Positions 17,120-25,805 of a stretch of 64,000 bases of DNA are shown here, piece by piece (the stretch's first letter is position 1; every line of letters starts with the position of its first letter). The notes below the pieces were generated by a model that searched no databases, was not told where the DNA came from, and saw only the letters and a program-made list of their open reading frames with translations. The stretch comes from Candidatus Goldiibacteriota bacterium HGW-Goldbacteria-1 (GTDB lineage: Bacteria; Oederibacteriota; PGYV01): NCBI GenBank assembly GCA_002839855.1, contig PGYV01000004.1, positions 203,988-267,987 of the forward strand, in the 5' to 3' direction. The position numbers and the translations under genes are program-made.

Positions 17120-17367
17120 TTCTTAAACCTTTTCTCTGACTCACGTTTTTCCGCCGCGCGTTCTTCAAGCAAAAAATCCGTCACATTTCCGCCCTTGCCA
17201 AAAATACCCACAAGCGACTGCAGGTATTCAGTTGTTTCAGGCCTTAGTGTAATAGTGCCGCCCTGTAAATCCACGTGTATTTTTGTCCCCTTTTTAATCT
17301 TCATCTTTTTGCGTATTTCCACGGGTATTACAATCTGCCCTTTTTCAGTGGCTGTTATAGTATACAT
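17107..17367 (-). CDS. vapB: AbrB/MazE-type antitoxin VapB, copy 2
   Basis: 86 residues. TATEKGQIVIPVEIRKKMKI and KGTKIHVDLQGGTITLRP form the swapped-hairpin DNA-binding domain, nearly identical to copy 1. The C-terminal toxin-binding tail has diverged (GKGGNVTDFLLEERAAEKRE), in step with the divergence of its toxin. GGAGG stands six bases before the ATG. The promoter/operator is shared with copy 1 base for base. Confidence 0.88.
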   Translation of the reverse strand: MYTITATEKGQIVIPVEIRKKMKIKKGTKIHVDLQGGTITLRPETTEYLQSLVGIFGKGGNVTDFLLEERAAEKRESEKRFKKWEK

Positions 17368-17397
17368 TTTTATCCTCCGTCTTACTTTATTTAACTA

Positions 17398-17426
17398 AGT
17401 ATACATAATTACATAATGTATTACAA
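17398..17426 (-). promoter_or_regulatory. vapBC copy 2 promoter/operator
   Basis: TTGTAA (17426-17421), 17 bases, TATACT (17403-17398) on the minus strand, with TACATTATGTA in the spacer. It is identical to the copy 1 site, so both antitoxins should bind both operators. Confidence 0.7.
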
Positions 17427-17559
17427 GACTGATTTGGGTAAATTCAGATGAAACCGCTTAATTCCTGTTTGTTTAACTTCCCTATATATACAGCATTATC
17501 CCCTGCAAATAAAAATCATGTGGTTACAAACCAAGTTTTTATTTAATACAATTTTAAAC

Positions 17560-19380
17560 CTAATTACCCCTTACAAATATTTTCCCCCTGCGCAACAGTT
17601 TTGAATTCTGCCCACGTTCATATATCAGATAATAATAGATTCCGGGGGAGACTTTATCTCCCCATTGATTCAGCCCATACCAGTAAATCACGGGTTCCTG
17701 CGGCCTTGCCGACCAGACAAATTCCGCGCTTATTGTATATACTGCCACCATTGAATTAGCAGGCACATTTTTAAATTTAAGGGGAACACCGGAATCAATA
17801 TTAAACGGATTCGGGTAAACCTGAATTTCGCCGCCCGGCCATACTATTGTGGCGGTTACAGTGGGAGTGCAGGTGGATGTCCGCGTAAAAGACGGCGTTA
17901 ATGTAATTGTCCATGTTGGGGTAAACGTCGGCTCTGCGGTGTGTGTCCATGTAACCGTCAGGGTAACAGACGCGGTCAAAGTGCCGGTCATAGTCTGTGT
18001 TACGCTCTGTGTCGCAGTCTGTGTATTTGTTAATGTCTGTGTCGGCGTTGCTGTCTGCGTCTGCGTTATTGAATACGTGGATGTCGCGGTTAAGGTTGCC
18101 GTGGGAGTAGGCGTTAAATCGGTTCTCCATTGAAGAAACGACACGCTGGAACCAGACACCCATGCGCCGCCGGTCCTGAACATAACACCGGGCCTGCCTG
18201 TATTATCCAGATCTAATGATGTCCCTACCCCGCTGCTGACAAACATTCCCGCGGCAAAGCCGTCCGGGTCTGTCCATGCTGAACCGCTCCACTGCGCGTA
18301 ACGCACGCCAACAGGAGAATCCGCGACATTATAAAGGCTGCTTGTCCACGCCATACACGGTGTACCAAACGCGTCAGTATCAAGGCATAAATAATCTGCA
18401 GTATTCATAAAACCGCCGGAAACGACAATATCTCCAATACCCGTGCCGTCCACATCCACCCACGCGCTGCCGTTATATTTAAGATAATAAACATCCCTGT
18501 TATAAGCGCCGGGCAAATTTATGTCAGACAGCCACGCCACATGAGAATACCCAAAAGCGTCAATATCAAGATCCGGCGTTACAGAATTATATGTGTCATT
18601 TGAAATATTGATACCGGCAAGCCCGCTGCCGCTTATATCAACCCATGCAGAAGAGTCCCATTTAATATAATAAATTTCATTTGGGGCAATAATGCCGTTT
18701 GCCTCGCTGTATACTATATGCGGGTTGTCCATCGCGTCAATTTCAATATCAGGATCAGTGGAAATATTGGATGAATTGCTTACATTGCTTTCTCCCGTGC
18801 CCGTGCCGTCCGCGTCCACCCATGCGGCGCCGTCCCATTTAAGGTAAAAAATATCACTGTATGAGCCGTTTTCTTTAACAAAGACAACATGCGCCTGCCC
18901 CAAAGAATCAAGCGCAAAAACGGCATTTGATTCAGTATCCGTGCTGTTAGTGATGTTTATTTCACCCGTGCCCGTGCCGTCCGCGTCTACCCACGCACTG
19001 CCGTTCCAGCGCATATAAAAAACGTCATTATTTAATGTCGCCGCCTCATAATTTATCCAAAGCACATGCGCCCTGTCCGCGCTGTCCAGCCTTAATTCAG
19101 CGCTTTCACCCGCGCCTATCATCATATTTGACTGCCCGACACCGTCGGCATCCACCCACGCGGTTCCGTTATATTTTAAATAATAAAGATTACCGGAATC
19201 GCTCCAAAGCACATGCGGATAGTTTAAGCTGTCATATTTCATGGAAAAAGTTGATGTCATTACAAACGGAGGATGTATAAGCACCTCCGCCGTCCCCGTG
19301 CCGTCAACATCCACCCAGGAAGAAAACAAAGCATAAGGAAAAATCATAAATAAAACCATCACAATTAAAAGCCGTTTCAC
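17560..19380 (-). CDS. secreted repeat protein with Thr-rich linker and sorting-type C-terminus
   Basis: 606 residues. A signal peptide (LLIVMVLFMIFPYALF) is followed by six or so repeats of ~60-65 residues, each with a unit like YLKYNGTAWVDADGTG plus a segment such as HVLWSDSGN, suggesting a beta-propeller. From ~425 to ~520 a (Thr-X)n linker runs (TATPTQTLTNTQTATQSVTQ). The C-terminal ~85 residues start IQVYPNPFNIDSGV and end IYYYLIYERG...RGKIFVRGN. It starts with GTG at 19380, with AGGAG six bases upstream. It is likely a surface protein without enzyme motifs. A truncated paralog lies at 13845-13969. Confidence 0.85.
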   Translation of the reverse strand: MKRLLIVMVLFMIFPYALFSSWVDVDGTGTAEVLIHPPFVMTSTFSMKYDSLNYPHVLWSDSGNLYYLKYNGTAWVDADGVGQSNMMIGAGESAELRLDSADRAHVLWINYEAATLNNDVFYMRWNGSAWVDADGTGTGEINITNSTDTESNAVFALDSLGQAHVVFVKENGSYSDIFYLKWDGAAWVDADGTGTGESNVSNSSNISTDPDIEIDAMDNPHIVYSEANGIIAPNEIYYIKWDSSAWVDISGSGLAGINISNDTYNSVTPDLDIDAFGYSHVAWLSDINLPGAYNRDVYYLKYNGSAWVDVDGTGIGDIVVSGGFMNTADYLCLDTDAFGTPCMAWTSSLYNVADSPVGVRYAQWSGSAWTDPDGFAAGMFVSSGVGTSLDLDNTGRPGVMFRTGGAWVSGSSVSFLQWRTDLTPTPTATLTATSTYSITQTQTATPTQTLTNTQTATQSVTQTMTGTLTASVTLTVTWTHTAEPTFTPTWTITLTPSFTRTSTCTPTVTATIVWPGGEIQVYPNPFNIDSGVPLKFKNVPANSMVAVYTISAEFVWSARPQEPVIYWYGLNQWGDKVSPGIYYYLIYERGQNSKLLRRGKIFVRGN

Positions 19381-19725
19381 TGATTCTCCTCTTCTGACTT
19401 ACAAAAAAATTTCAGCATCAGAAACTGTTTTTTTACCATGCCTGTTATTGTCACTTACCGGATAATAACACATATATTCAACCCGCCGCCACTAAATTAC
19501 GAATCAGGCAATAACACCTTGCCCCGGAGAAAGGTCCTTCCTTATAATACCCTGCTATACGCAGGAAATATCATATTCGCCGTAAAAAAACTGCCGATTT
19601 TTTTCATTTAATATTTTACTGTCTAAGTAATCTACGCGTGACGTTTTCAGGTTATAACAGGAAATTGAAGCCGGTTATAATTTCATATCCCGCTTCTTAA
19701 ATTGACATATTACTATTCTCTTCCA
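19381..19725. other. gene-free interval
   Basis: 345 bases between the nitroreductase stop and the start of the secreted-protein gene. It must hold the promoter of the latter, but no convincing -35/-10 pair, terminator, repeat or small gene is visible to me. Confidence 0.4.
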
Positions 19726-20562
19726 TTAAATCACATTTCCCGGCAACGACCTGCCTGTTACCATATTCTTAAACTTTTTTGCCCTGTACCCAAAAGCCGC
19801 GGCAGCATAAATCTTTTCGCCTTTTTTAATGCCCAGCGCCTTTCTTACAGCCGCGCTTTTGTTTATAAACATATTATTGCCTGTAAGGTTTCTGCACCCA
19901 AGCCCAAGGGTTCTTGCGTAAAGGTCCATATTGTAAAGTATATACTGCGCGCTTTCAATTGTAAGCGGGGCGCTGCCGCCTGATACAAGGTAAACTATCG
20001 CAGGCGGCCTTGATTCGTACGACCTGCCAATTTTTATTGAATGTGCAAGTTTCGGTTCGCCTTTAAAATACTCTTTTTTAAGCGCGCCCGGCAGAAGCGA
20101 TGTAAGCAGAAAACGGATTACCGGATTTTTAAAATAGTTATTATATATGCCTTTTGTTATCTTAAAAAGCCCGTTGTCAACAGCGTCTATAACCGCGTCA
20201 TCATACGCTATAATGGCCCTGAAAGTATGCGTGTGCGACGGCGCGTAAGCGCCTATATTAATAATATCATGCAAAATATCCACAGGCGGTTTTTCAGGCA
20301 GAAAATTTCTGTCTGTGCGGCGGGACATTAAGAACTTTTTCATCTGCGCCGCGTCCACGCTGCAGTCAGCGGTTATTTTTTCCGGCGCCTTTTCATCCCA
20401 CCAAAGCGCCCGCGAAGAACAAATCGCAACACACTGCCCGCATTCGCTGCACGCATCATAATCTATAGTTATTTTTTTACCCGACAATTTCATACAGCTT
20501 TCGTGGCAGATTTCAACGCACTGCCCGCAGCCGGAGCACATTTCAGATTTTATTGTCACCAT
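19726..20562 (-). CDS. ferredoxin-nitroreductase fusion
   Basis: 278 residues. Residues 1-~60 hold two 4Fe-4S motifs (CSGCGQCVEIC and CSECGQCVAIC). Then comes a nitroreductase FMN domain: SRRTDRNFLPEKPP (FMN phosphate contact), GAYAPSHTHTFRAI and, near the end, GLGCRNLTGN. The fused ferredoxin can pass electrons directly to FMN, as in clostridial and archaeal homologs. The natural substrate is unknown; nitro- or quinone-like compounds are the usual in vitro substrates. The upstream ribosome-binding site is weak (GGGG). It lies 85 bases downstream of the DUF1801 gene. Confidence 0.88.
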   Translation of the reverse strand: MVTIKSEMCSGCGQCVEICHESCMKLSGKKITIDYDACSECGQCVAICSSRALWWDEKAPEKITADCSVDAAQMKKFLMSRRTDRNFLPEKPPVDILHDIINIGAYAPSHTHTFRAIIAYDDAVIDAVDNGLFKITKGIYNNYFKNPVIRFLLTSLLPGALKKEYFKGEPKLAHSIKIGRSYESRPPAIVYLVSGGSAPLTIESAQYILYNMDLYARTLGLGCRNLTGNNMFINKSAAVRKALGIKKGEKIYAAAAFGYRAKKFKNMVTGRSLPGNVI

Positions 20563-20647
20563 ACATATAACCCCTTTTCATTGACGGCATTTCTTTCGGC
20601 AGCCGTAAAATTTCGCATACATAACAGCTTACAATACACAAAACTTT

Positions 20648-21082
20648 TTATTTTACTCCCGGCGCTTTATAAACCCCGCTTTTAAACTTTTTAACCGAAT
20701 CCGTTATCATAAACGCAAGAGTCGTGATGTCTATATCTGACAGCCTGCGGATATAAAGGCACGCCCTTCCCCTTGAATGTTTCCCAAGCTTTCCAAGTTC
20801 CACAGGATAATCATCAATATTGGGAAAAATATACACTGAAATTTTGCCTTTTCTTGCCGCAAAGGCGGTTTTCATCCAGTCGCCCTGCCGTCCTGATTTA
20901 TAAATGTAATGTACTTTCCCAAAACCCACAATAGACGGCCCCCACATAACAGGTTTCTCTCCTGCCGCCTTTTCCATTATAGACGCCAGCTTTAGGCAGT
21001 CCTCTTTAAGCTGAATATCCTTTATGGAGTTTATGTATTTCATTGCGTCTTTCTTTGTGGGCTGTGTCTTATTTTCCGCCAT
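20648..21082 (-). CDS. DUF1801 (YdhG-like) protein
   Basis: 144 residues of the DUF1801 fold. Recognisable parts are EKAAGEKPVMWGPSIVGFGK, YIYKSGRQGDWMKTAFAARK and GKHSRGRACLYIRRLSDID. Members are small soluble proteins with no established reaction. GGGAGGGG stands about five bases before the ATG. Confidence 0.85.
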   Translation of the reverse strand: MAENKTQPTKKDAMKYINSIKDIQLKEDCLKLASIMEKAAGEKPVMWGPSIVGFGKVHYIYKSGRQGDWMKTAFAARKGKISVYIFPNIDDYPVELGKLGKHSRGRACLYIRRLSDIDITTLAFMITDSVKKFKSGVYKAPGVK

Positions 21083-21120
21083 TATCCCCTCCCTTTAATA
21101 TCATCCTACTTGTATTTGAT

Positions 21121-21717
21121 TTATACTATTTTAATCCCCTTTTTTTCTATGTTGCCGATTAGTGCCAGATTTTTTCTGTCTTTATACTCTTTTTCGGTAA
21201 GTATATACCCATTAAGGACATTTCCATACAGTTCAAGAAAATCCGCAGAAAGCCTGTCTATTATATCCATAGCTTCTTTCTTTTTATTATTATCTTTAAC
21301 CAGCACAAACACATCAATATCGCTTGTATCTGTTTCTTTTTTTACCGCAACAGAACCGAATATCTTTATCTCTTTTACATCTGCATTTTTAAAAGCCTTT
21401 TTCAGCCTTGATGCCATATCGCCAAACGGTACATTTTTTTGTGCAGCCGAGTCTATTATGGGTTTTAGAACGGAATATGCGTAACTATTTTCATTTACCG
21501 CCCATACATTTGAATTGCCAACGCCTTTTACTGTGGTAAGGTTAATTTCCTTAAATTCAGCAAGCGCCCTGTTTAGTTTTACATTTGAAACCCCAATTAC
21601 ACGGCTTAATTCCCTTTCACTCATGTCCGGAAACTTTTTTTGTCCCAGCATGAATTTAAGGATTTTTATCTTATCCTCTGAGCTTAATACCTTTAAAACT
21701 CCGGAATTTATTTTCAT
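21121..21717 (-). CDS. winged-helix / nucleotidyltransferase (MNT-type) regulator
   Basis: 198 residues. The N-terminal ~85 residues look like a winged helix-turn-helix (SERELSRVIGVSNVKLNRAL). The C-terminal part has the minimal nucleotidyltransferase signature GSVAVKKETDTSDIDVFVLV (GS...DxD). Proteins of this build occur as stand-alone regulators or as the MNT part of HEPN-MNT toxin-antitoxin pairs. No HEPN partner is adjacent. AGGAG stands four bases before the ATG. Three TGTAACA half-sites directly upstream suggest autoregulation. Confidence 0.8.
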   Translation of the reverse strand: MKINSGVLKVLSSEDKIKILKFMLGQKKFPDMSERELSRVIGVSNVKLNRALAEFKEINLTTVKGVGNSNVWAVNENSYAYSVLKPIIDSAAQKNVPFGDMASRLKKAFKNADVKEIKIFGSVAVKKETDTSDIDVFVLVKDNNKKKEAMDIIDRLSADFLELYGNVLNGYILTEKEYKDRKNLALIGNIEKKGIKIV

Positions 21718-21727
21718 AACTCTCCTG

Positions 21728-21754
21728 TGTTACATATTTGTAACAATTGTAACA
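21728..21754 (-). promoter_or_regulatory. operator-like TGTAACA half-sites
   Basis: TGTTACA (21728-21734), four bases, then TGTAACA (21739-21745) form an inverted repeat. A third TGTAACA follows at 21748-21754. The cluster lies 11-37 bases before the start of the winged-helix protein, overlapping where a promoter or leader must be. Confidence 0.55.
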
Positions 21755-21876
21755 TAAAAGCAACTTTCATTCAATACCCGCCATACCTCTTATATTACAT
21801 TTAATAATTATTAAACCCCCGGAAGTTTTACACAGTTCATCTTTGTTAAATATAATTAACAACTGTTAAATAAATT

Positions 21877-21908
21877 AAACAGGGGGATGCAGCTGCATCC
21901 CCCTGTTT
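21877..21908 (-). terminator. perfect 32-base hairpin downstream of the NHL lipoprotein gene
   Basis: AAACAGGGGGATGCAG followed at once by its exact reverse complement gives 16 perfect base pairs. It stands 24 bases past the stop of the lipoprotein gene. The run after it on the minus strand is AT-rich but not a pure T-tract, so termination may be partly aided. Confidence 0.65.
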
Positions 21909-21931
21909 ATAACAGATTTAATTTTATATTT

Positions 21932-23197
21932 TTAATACGTGAACTTCTGCACCCTGTTATTATAAGCATCCACTATATAAAAAACATTGCCGGTTATGTA
22001 GATGGCTCCCGGGATATCAAACTGCCCGTTTCCCGTACCGGCGCTTCCCCACTTTGAAAGATAATTACCTGAAGAATCAAACTTTTGTATCCTGTTAGTC
22101 ATATCAGATACATACACAAAACCCCTTGAATCCACCGCAATTCCATAAGGAGTATTAAATTTACCGTTCGTTGAACCCGCGCTTCCCCAGGTTAAAACAT
22201 GCGTCCCGCCGGCTGTAAATTTGTGCACCCTGTTATTAAATGTATCTGCCACGTAAAAATATTGCGTGGTTGTTTTATTGTCCGGCGCAATAGCGCACGG
22301 ATTATTAAACTGTCCTGTGCCCGATCCCGCGGTTCCAAACTGGCTCTGCTTTACATTGGACAAATCCATCTTTTTAATCAAATTATTGTCGGTATCAGGC
22401 ACAAAATAAAAACTATCCGATGTCACGGTTGCCATTGTGCCGCCCCAGGCGCCGTTTGATCCGCCGCCAAAACTTTCAGCGCTTGCTCCGTAATATGTAG
22501 GAGTTGTTCCGCCGATTCCAAACTTTTTTATTTTTGTAGAATCCGTTATAAACACAACGTCTTCCCCGGTTCCGGCATAACCGTCTATTCCCTGCGGATT
22601 AACAAAAGTGGTTGAATCTCCCCACTGCCTTACATATCCGCCGGCAGTTGTAAACTGCTGAATCCTTTTATTATTCCTGTCGCAAACATAAACATTTGAA
22701 CCTATAACTGTAATTCCCGCGGGCAGGTTAAACTGCCCATTTCCTGTGCCAGAAGCCCCAAACTGCGAGCTGTACACAGGCACCGCAACAGCGGTCTGGG
22801 TTGCAACAGCGGCAACGTGTGTTTGTGTCGCATTTGGTGTATTGCTTGAGGTATGTGTCAGCGTTACGGTATTGGTTATCGTCCTTGTAATTGTCCGGGT
22901 GGCTGTGCGTGTGAAAGTGGCAGTGGCAGCCGGAGTCCTTGTGCGGGTTGCCCTGCGGGTGGCTGTACGGGTAGCGGTGCATGTTGACGACGGCGATAAA
23001 ACCGGCGACGCGGTTTGGGTAATTGTGGCGGAATCGCCGGGCGTTATTGTTATTGTGGCAGTTGCCGTAAGTGTGTCTTCTGCCGCAGGAATCTGCGTGG
23101 GTTCAGCCGCCGGCGCTGTAGGATTGTTCTTTTTACATCCAAAAATAAAAACTGTAAATACCATAATTACCCAAATAAATAGTACGCCTTTTTTCAT
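21932..23197 (-). CDS. NHL-propeller lipoprotein with N-terminal Thr-rich stalk
   Basis: 421 residues. The lipoprotein signal peptide ends VFIFGC with Cys ~21. A (Thr-X/Arg)n stalk follows directly (~40-125: TATRTATRRATRTRTP). A six-bladed NHL propeller fills the rest, with units such as NLPAGITVIGSNVYVCDR and TPYGIAVDSRGFVYVSD. Unlike the other linker proteins here it has no C-terminal sorting domain; the lipid at the N-terminus is the anchor and the stalk lies next to it. It is probably exposed at the outer surface. The hairpin at 21877-21908 ends the transcript. Confidence 0.85.
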   Translation of the reverse strand: MKKGVLFIWVIMVFTVFIFGCKKNNPTAPAAEPTQIPAAEDTLTATATITITPGDSATITQTASPVLSPSSTCTATRTATRRATRTRTPAATATFTRTATRTITRTITNTVTLTHTSSNTPNATQTHVAAVATQTAVAVPVYSSQFGASGTGNGQFNLPAGITVIGSNVYVCDRNNKRIQQFTTAGGYVRQWGDSTTFVNPQGIDGYAGTGEDVVFITDSTKIKKFGIGGTTPTYYGASAESFGGGSNGAWGGTMATVTSDSFYFVPDTDNNLIKKMDLSNVKQSQFGTAGSGTGQFNNPCAIAPDNKTTTQYFYVADTFNNRVHKFTAGGTHVLTWGSAGSTNGKFNTPYGIAVDSRGFVYVSDMTNRIQKFDSSGNYLSKWGSAGTGNGQFDIPGAIYITGNVFYIVDAYNNRVQKFTY

Positions 23198-23412
23198 GTT
23201 TTCTTCTCCCCTTAATTTTTATGCAGCCGCTTTGCAGGTATTTTATTAAACATAACAGGCAAAACACAGGCAAATTATCCGGTTTATCCCCGATTACATC
23301 CCCGTATTGCGCAGCCGCACGGATAAATATACCATAATAATACTTTTAATTACCACATAAACTTACCCAAAAATTCCCATTCAGCATATACATTAAACAT
23401 AAATTCCGCTGA

Positions 23413-23751
23413 TTATTTTTTCTTTTTACGTTTAGGCTTAACTTCACCAAGTTCATTTTTTGACAGCTTAATAAGCGTGCTTATCCATTCCCTTTCTTCA
23501 AACCTGTCCTTAATGTGAAAGTACATCTTTGCGCCGGGATAAGGAGCACCGAGCGTGACTTTATCATCTTTAAGTATGAATTCTTCCCCTGCTTTGGTAG
23601 GTTTAACGAAAAGTTTATCATCGCAGATAAGCGCGACAATTACCCCGTCTTTATAAAGGCCGTATTCCCCAAACATCTTTTTTGCGGTAACCCCGCCTGC
23701 CCCCTGCATCTGGTCCACAATAAAATCCGCGAAGCTTTTGTCAGTTGCCAT
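23413..23751 (-). CDS. TfoX N-terminal domain protein
   Basis: 112 residues. FADFIVDQMQGAGGVTAKKM followed by FGEYGLYKDGVIVALIC and LFVKPTKAGEEF is the TfoX-N fold. In enterobacteria and Vibrio, TfoX/Sxy promotes competence gene expression, but stand-alone TfoX-N proteins in other phyla are uncharacterised. Here the competence genes comEC and comEA lie 30 kb away, so a link is only suggestive. It starts 3 bases after the stop of the gene upstream, so the two are translationally linked. Confidence 0.85.
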   Translation of the reverse strand: MATDKSFADFIVDQMQGAGGVTAKKMFGEYGLYKDGVIVALICDDKLFVKPTKAGEEFILKDDKVTLGAPYPGAKMYFHIKDRFEEREWISTLIKLSKNELGEVKPKRKKKK

Positions 23752-23754
23752 ATT

Positions 23755-24054
23755 CTACTGCACCGTATTTGCTGTCTTCTTGTATATATAAACCTGAACT
23801 GCCTTCGGGTCAGAATTTATGGCGTCCCCATCCACACCCATCATAAGCATGTGCTCTTCAAGCATTTTTGCTTCCCTGTTATCTGTGGCAACATCCCAAA
23901 GCCAAAGGTCATTCTTTTTATCAACTTTGTGTTTTTTGTAAAGCGCGTCTTCCGCTTTTTTCGCAATCCCCACATACCAGTTGCCGTATCTGGGGCTGTG
24001 GTCTGTAATGAATTTTAAAAACTCCTCGCGCAGCTGTTTTTCATATTTTGCCAT
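23755..24054 (-). CDS. small conserved-looking protein of unknown function
   Basis: 99 residues, not recognised. It is soluble and charged: MAKYEKQLREEFLKFITD, SPRYGNWYVGIAKKAEDALY, and WDVATDNREAKMLEEHMLMM. The pattern of Trp/Tyr residues suggests a globular alpha/beta domain. GGAGGGG stands eight bases before the ATG. It is tightly coupled to the TfoX-like gene downstream and 24 bases after the ABC-F gene, so the three probably form one transcript. Confidence 0.7.
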   Translation of the reverse strand: MAKYEKQLREEFLKFITDHSPRYGNWYVGIAKKAEDALYKKHKVDKKNDLWLWDVATDNREAKMLEEHMLMMGVDGDAINSDPKAVQVYIYKKTANTVQ

Positions 24055-24078
24055 TTCCCCTCCGCTTATCTGACTTTT

Positions 24079-25614
24079 TTACCCTTTCATAACATCATTA
24101 AAACCCGTCCGCCGTGTTTCTGTCAACATTAAACTCTCATTCCCTCCGCATTCAATGTGCCAGTTTTTATCGGTAATCGCATTTAAAAACTTTATGTCAT
24201 GGCTTACCAGAACTACGGCGCATGGGCATTCCTTAAGCGCGGTTTCAAGGCACTGAATTGATATTATGTCCATGTGATTTGTCGGTTCATCCATCACTAT
24301 AATATGTGGGGTTTTCATTATCCCCATGGCAAGCATAAGCTTTCTTGTCTCACCGGGGCTTGGCGAAACACTCTGCAGAAGCTGTTTTGGGTCCGAACCA
24401 AGATTGCTGATAATCACAAGCACGCGCCCAAGATCTGCCCCGTTCATGGCGCGGATCTGCTTCCAGATTTTATCTGACTGTACTTTTGTTATTTCCTGCG
24501 GAATATAGCAAATGTGCCCTTCTTCGGTATTTATTCCCTGCATCATAAAATTAATAAACGTGCTTTTTCCCGCGCCATTACCGCCTGTAACCGACACCTT
24601 TTCATGTGTATCAAGAATCAGCCGTGGAATAACAAGTGTTTTATTACCCATGCCAATAACGTGCCTTTCCGTTTTAAAAATATAGTTTCTGCGGCTTTTA
24701 GAGCCTGGCAGGAATATTACATGCCTTTTTTCCTTTATATATTCAATCCTTCCCAGCTCATCCGAAACCCGCAGTACTCTTTTTTCCATTTGTTTCTGAA
24801 GCCTACCCGCTACCGCGTCTTTTCCGGTCAGCCTTGCAAGGTCTATTTTGGCACGCCCGTCAGAATCATGCCTGTCAAGGTGTTTCTTGGAGCGTTTCGA
24901 ATCCGCCTGCATCGCTTTGTTTTTTCTATTCGTTAGCTCATCTGATAAACGCCGAAGCCCGCGCTGTTTTTCCATGAACTCTTTCTTTTTTGAAGCATTA
25001 ATAATATCCAGAGTTACCAGAGCGTCTGATATGCCTCTATTATGCGCCGTTATCCTATTGCCGTCAATAATCAGGCACCCACGGCAAAGTTCATCGGACG
25101 TTTCCCTGTCATGGCTTACAAGAAGCCCAATACCCGCGTACCCCTTAAGCGCGGAAACAACCGCCTGCTTTGCCGCGGCGTCAAGGTGATTAAACGGCTC
25201 GTCCACGCATAACACGTCCGGATTCATCCACAGCGCGCACGCAAGCTGAAACTTTTTACGCTCGCCATGCGAAAGTACCTGCCAGTTATCAAACCAGCCG
25301 CGCTGTACCCCCAATTTTCGCATGGCATTTTCCGCGCTGCCGTTATTATCATCAATCATCTTACGTGATATTTCAGGCGGCGTGTCCGTTCTCTGCTCAC
25401 AGTAATAGACACTGCCGGGTATTGTGACAGTTCCGGAATCGGGCATAATAATAGCTGAAGCCAGTTTTAGAAAAGTTGTCTTACCCGTGCCGTTAGCACC
25501 TGCTATCGCGTACCATCCGGGCGGAAAGGAATGCGACAATTCCGCGATAAGCGGAGCAGACATAGAATCGTAGGAAAAAGTGACTTTATTAAAGTTTAGA
25601 AACTTTTGGAACAT
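24079..25614 (-). CDS. ABC-F family ATPase (Lsa/Vga/Msr-like or translation factor)
   Basis: 511 residues with two ABC domains and no membrane segment. Walker A motifs are GANGTGKTT and GGNGAGKST. Signature motifs are VLSHGERKKF and a degenerate SPSPGETRK. Walker B motifs are VLCVDEPFNHLD and IIVMDEPTNHMD. A charged ~80-residue linker (QRGLRRLSDELTNRKNKAMQ) joins the halves, as in ribosome-acting ABC-F proteins. These enter the ribosomal E site and can displace antibiotics or aid stalled ribosomes; which applies here cannot be told. The 190-base upstream region shows no obvious leader peptide. Confidence 0.88.
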   Translation of the reverse strand: MFQKFLNFNKVTFSYDSMSAPLIAELSHSFPPGWYAIAGANGTGKTTFLKLASAIIMPDSGTVTIPGSVYYCEQRTDTPPEISRKMIDDNNGSAENAMRKLGVQRGWFDNWQVLSHGERKKFQLACALWMNPDVLCVDEPFNHLDAAAKQAVVSALKGYAGIGLLVSHDRETSDELCRGCLIIDGNRITAHNRGISDALVTLDIINASKKKEFMEKQRGLRRLSDELTNRKNKAMQADSKRSKKHLDRHDSDGRAKIDLARLTGKDAVAGRLQKQMEKRVLRVSDELGRIEYIKEKRHVIFLPGSKSRRNYIFKTERHVIGMGNKTLVIPRLILDTHEKVSVTGGNGAGKSTFINFMMQGINTEEGHICYIPQEITKVQSDKIWKQIRAMNGADLGRVLVIISNLGSDPKQLLQSVSPSPGETRKLMLAMGIMKTPHIIVMDEPTNHMDIISIQCLETALKECPCAVVLVSHDIKFLNAITDKNWHIECGGNESLMLTETRRTGFNDVMKG

Positions 25615-25805
25615 AGAGGCCTCCTGCCATTTGATTGTTGCCGGCAGACAGGCGCTGCGTACAGAAAGATTACGGGCGCGTTTGCCGGTTTTAAATATTT
25701 CCGGTTGATATTATTCGCATTCCCGTTCTCCTTTGTTTTTATTTACCGCATTAATAATATATCAGAAAATAACCGCTTAACGCAAGTGCCCGCGTTAACA
25801 TTTCT

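Noticed and set aside
25615-25805. Attenuator leader for the ABC-F gene
   Set aside because: Antibiotic-induced ABC-F genes often have a leader peptide, but no short frame with a ribosome-binding site or paired hairpins was found in this interval.
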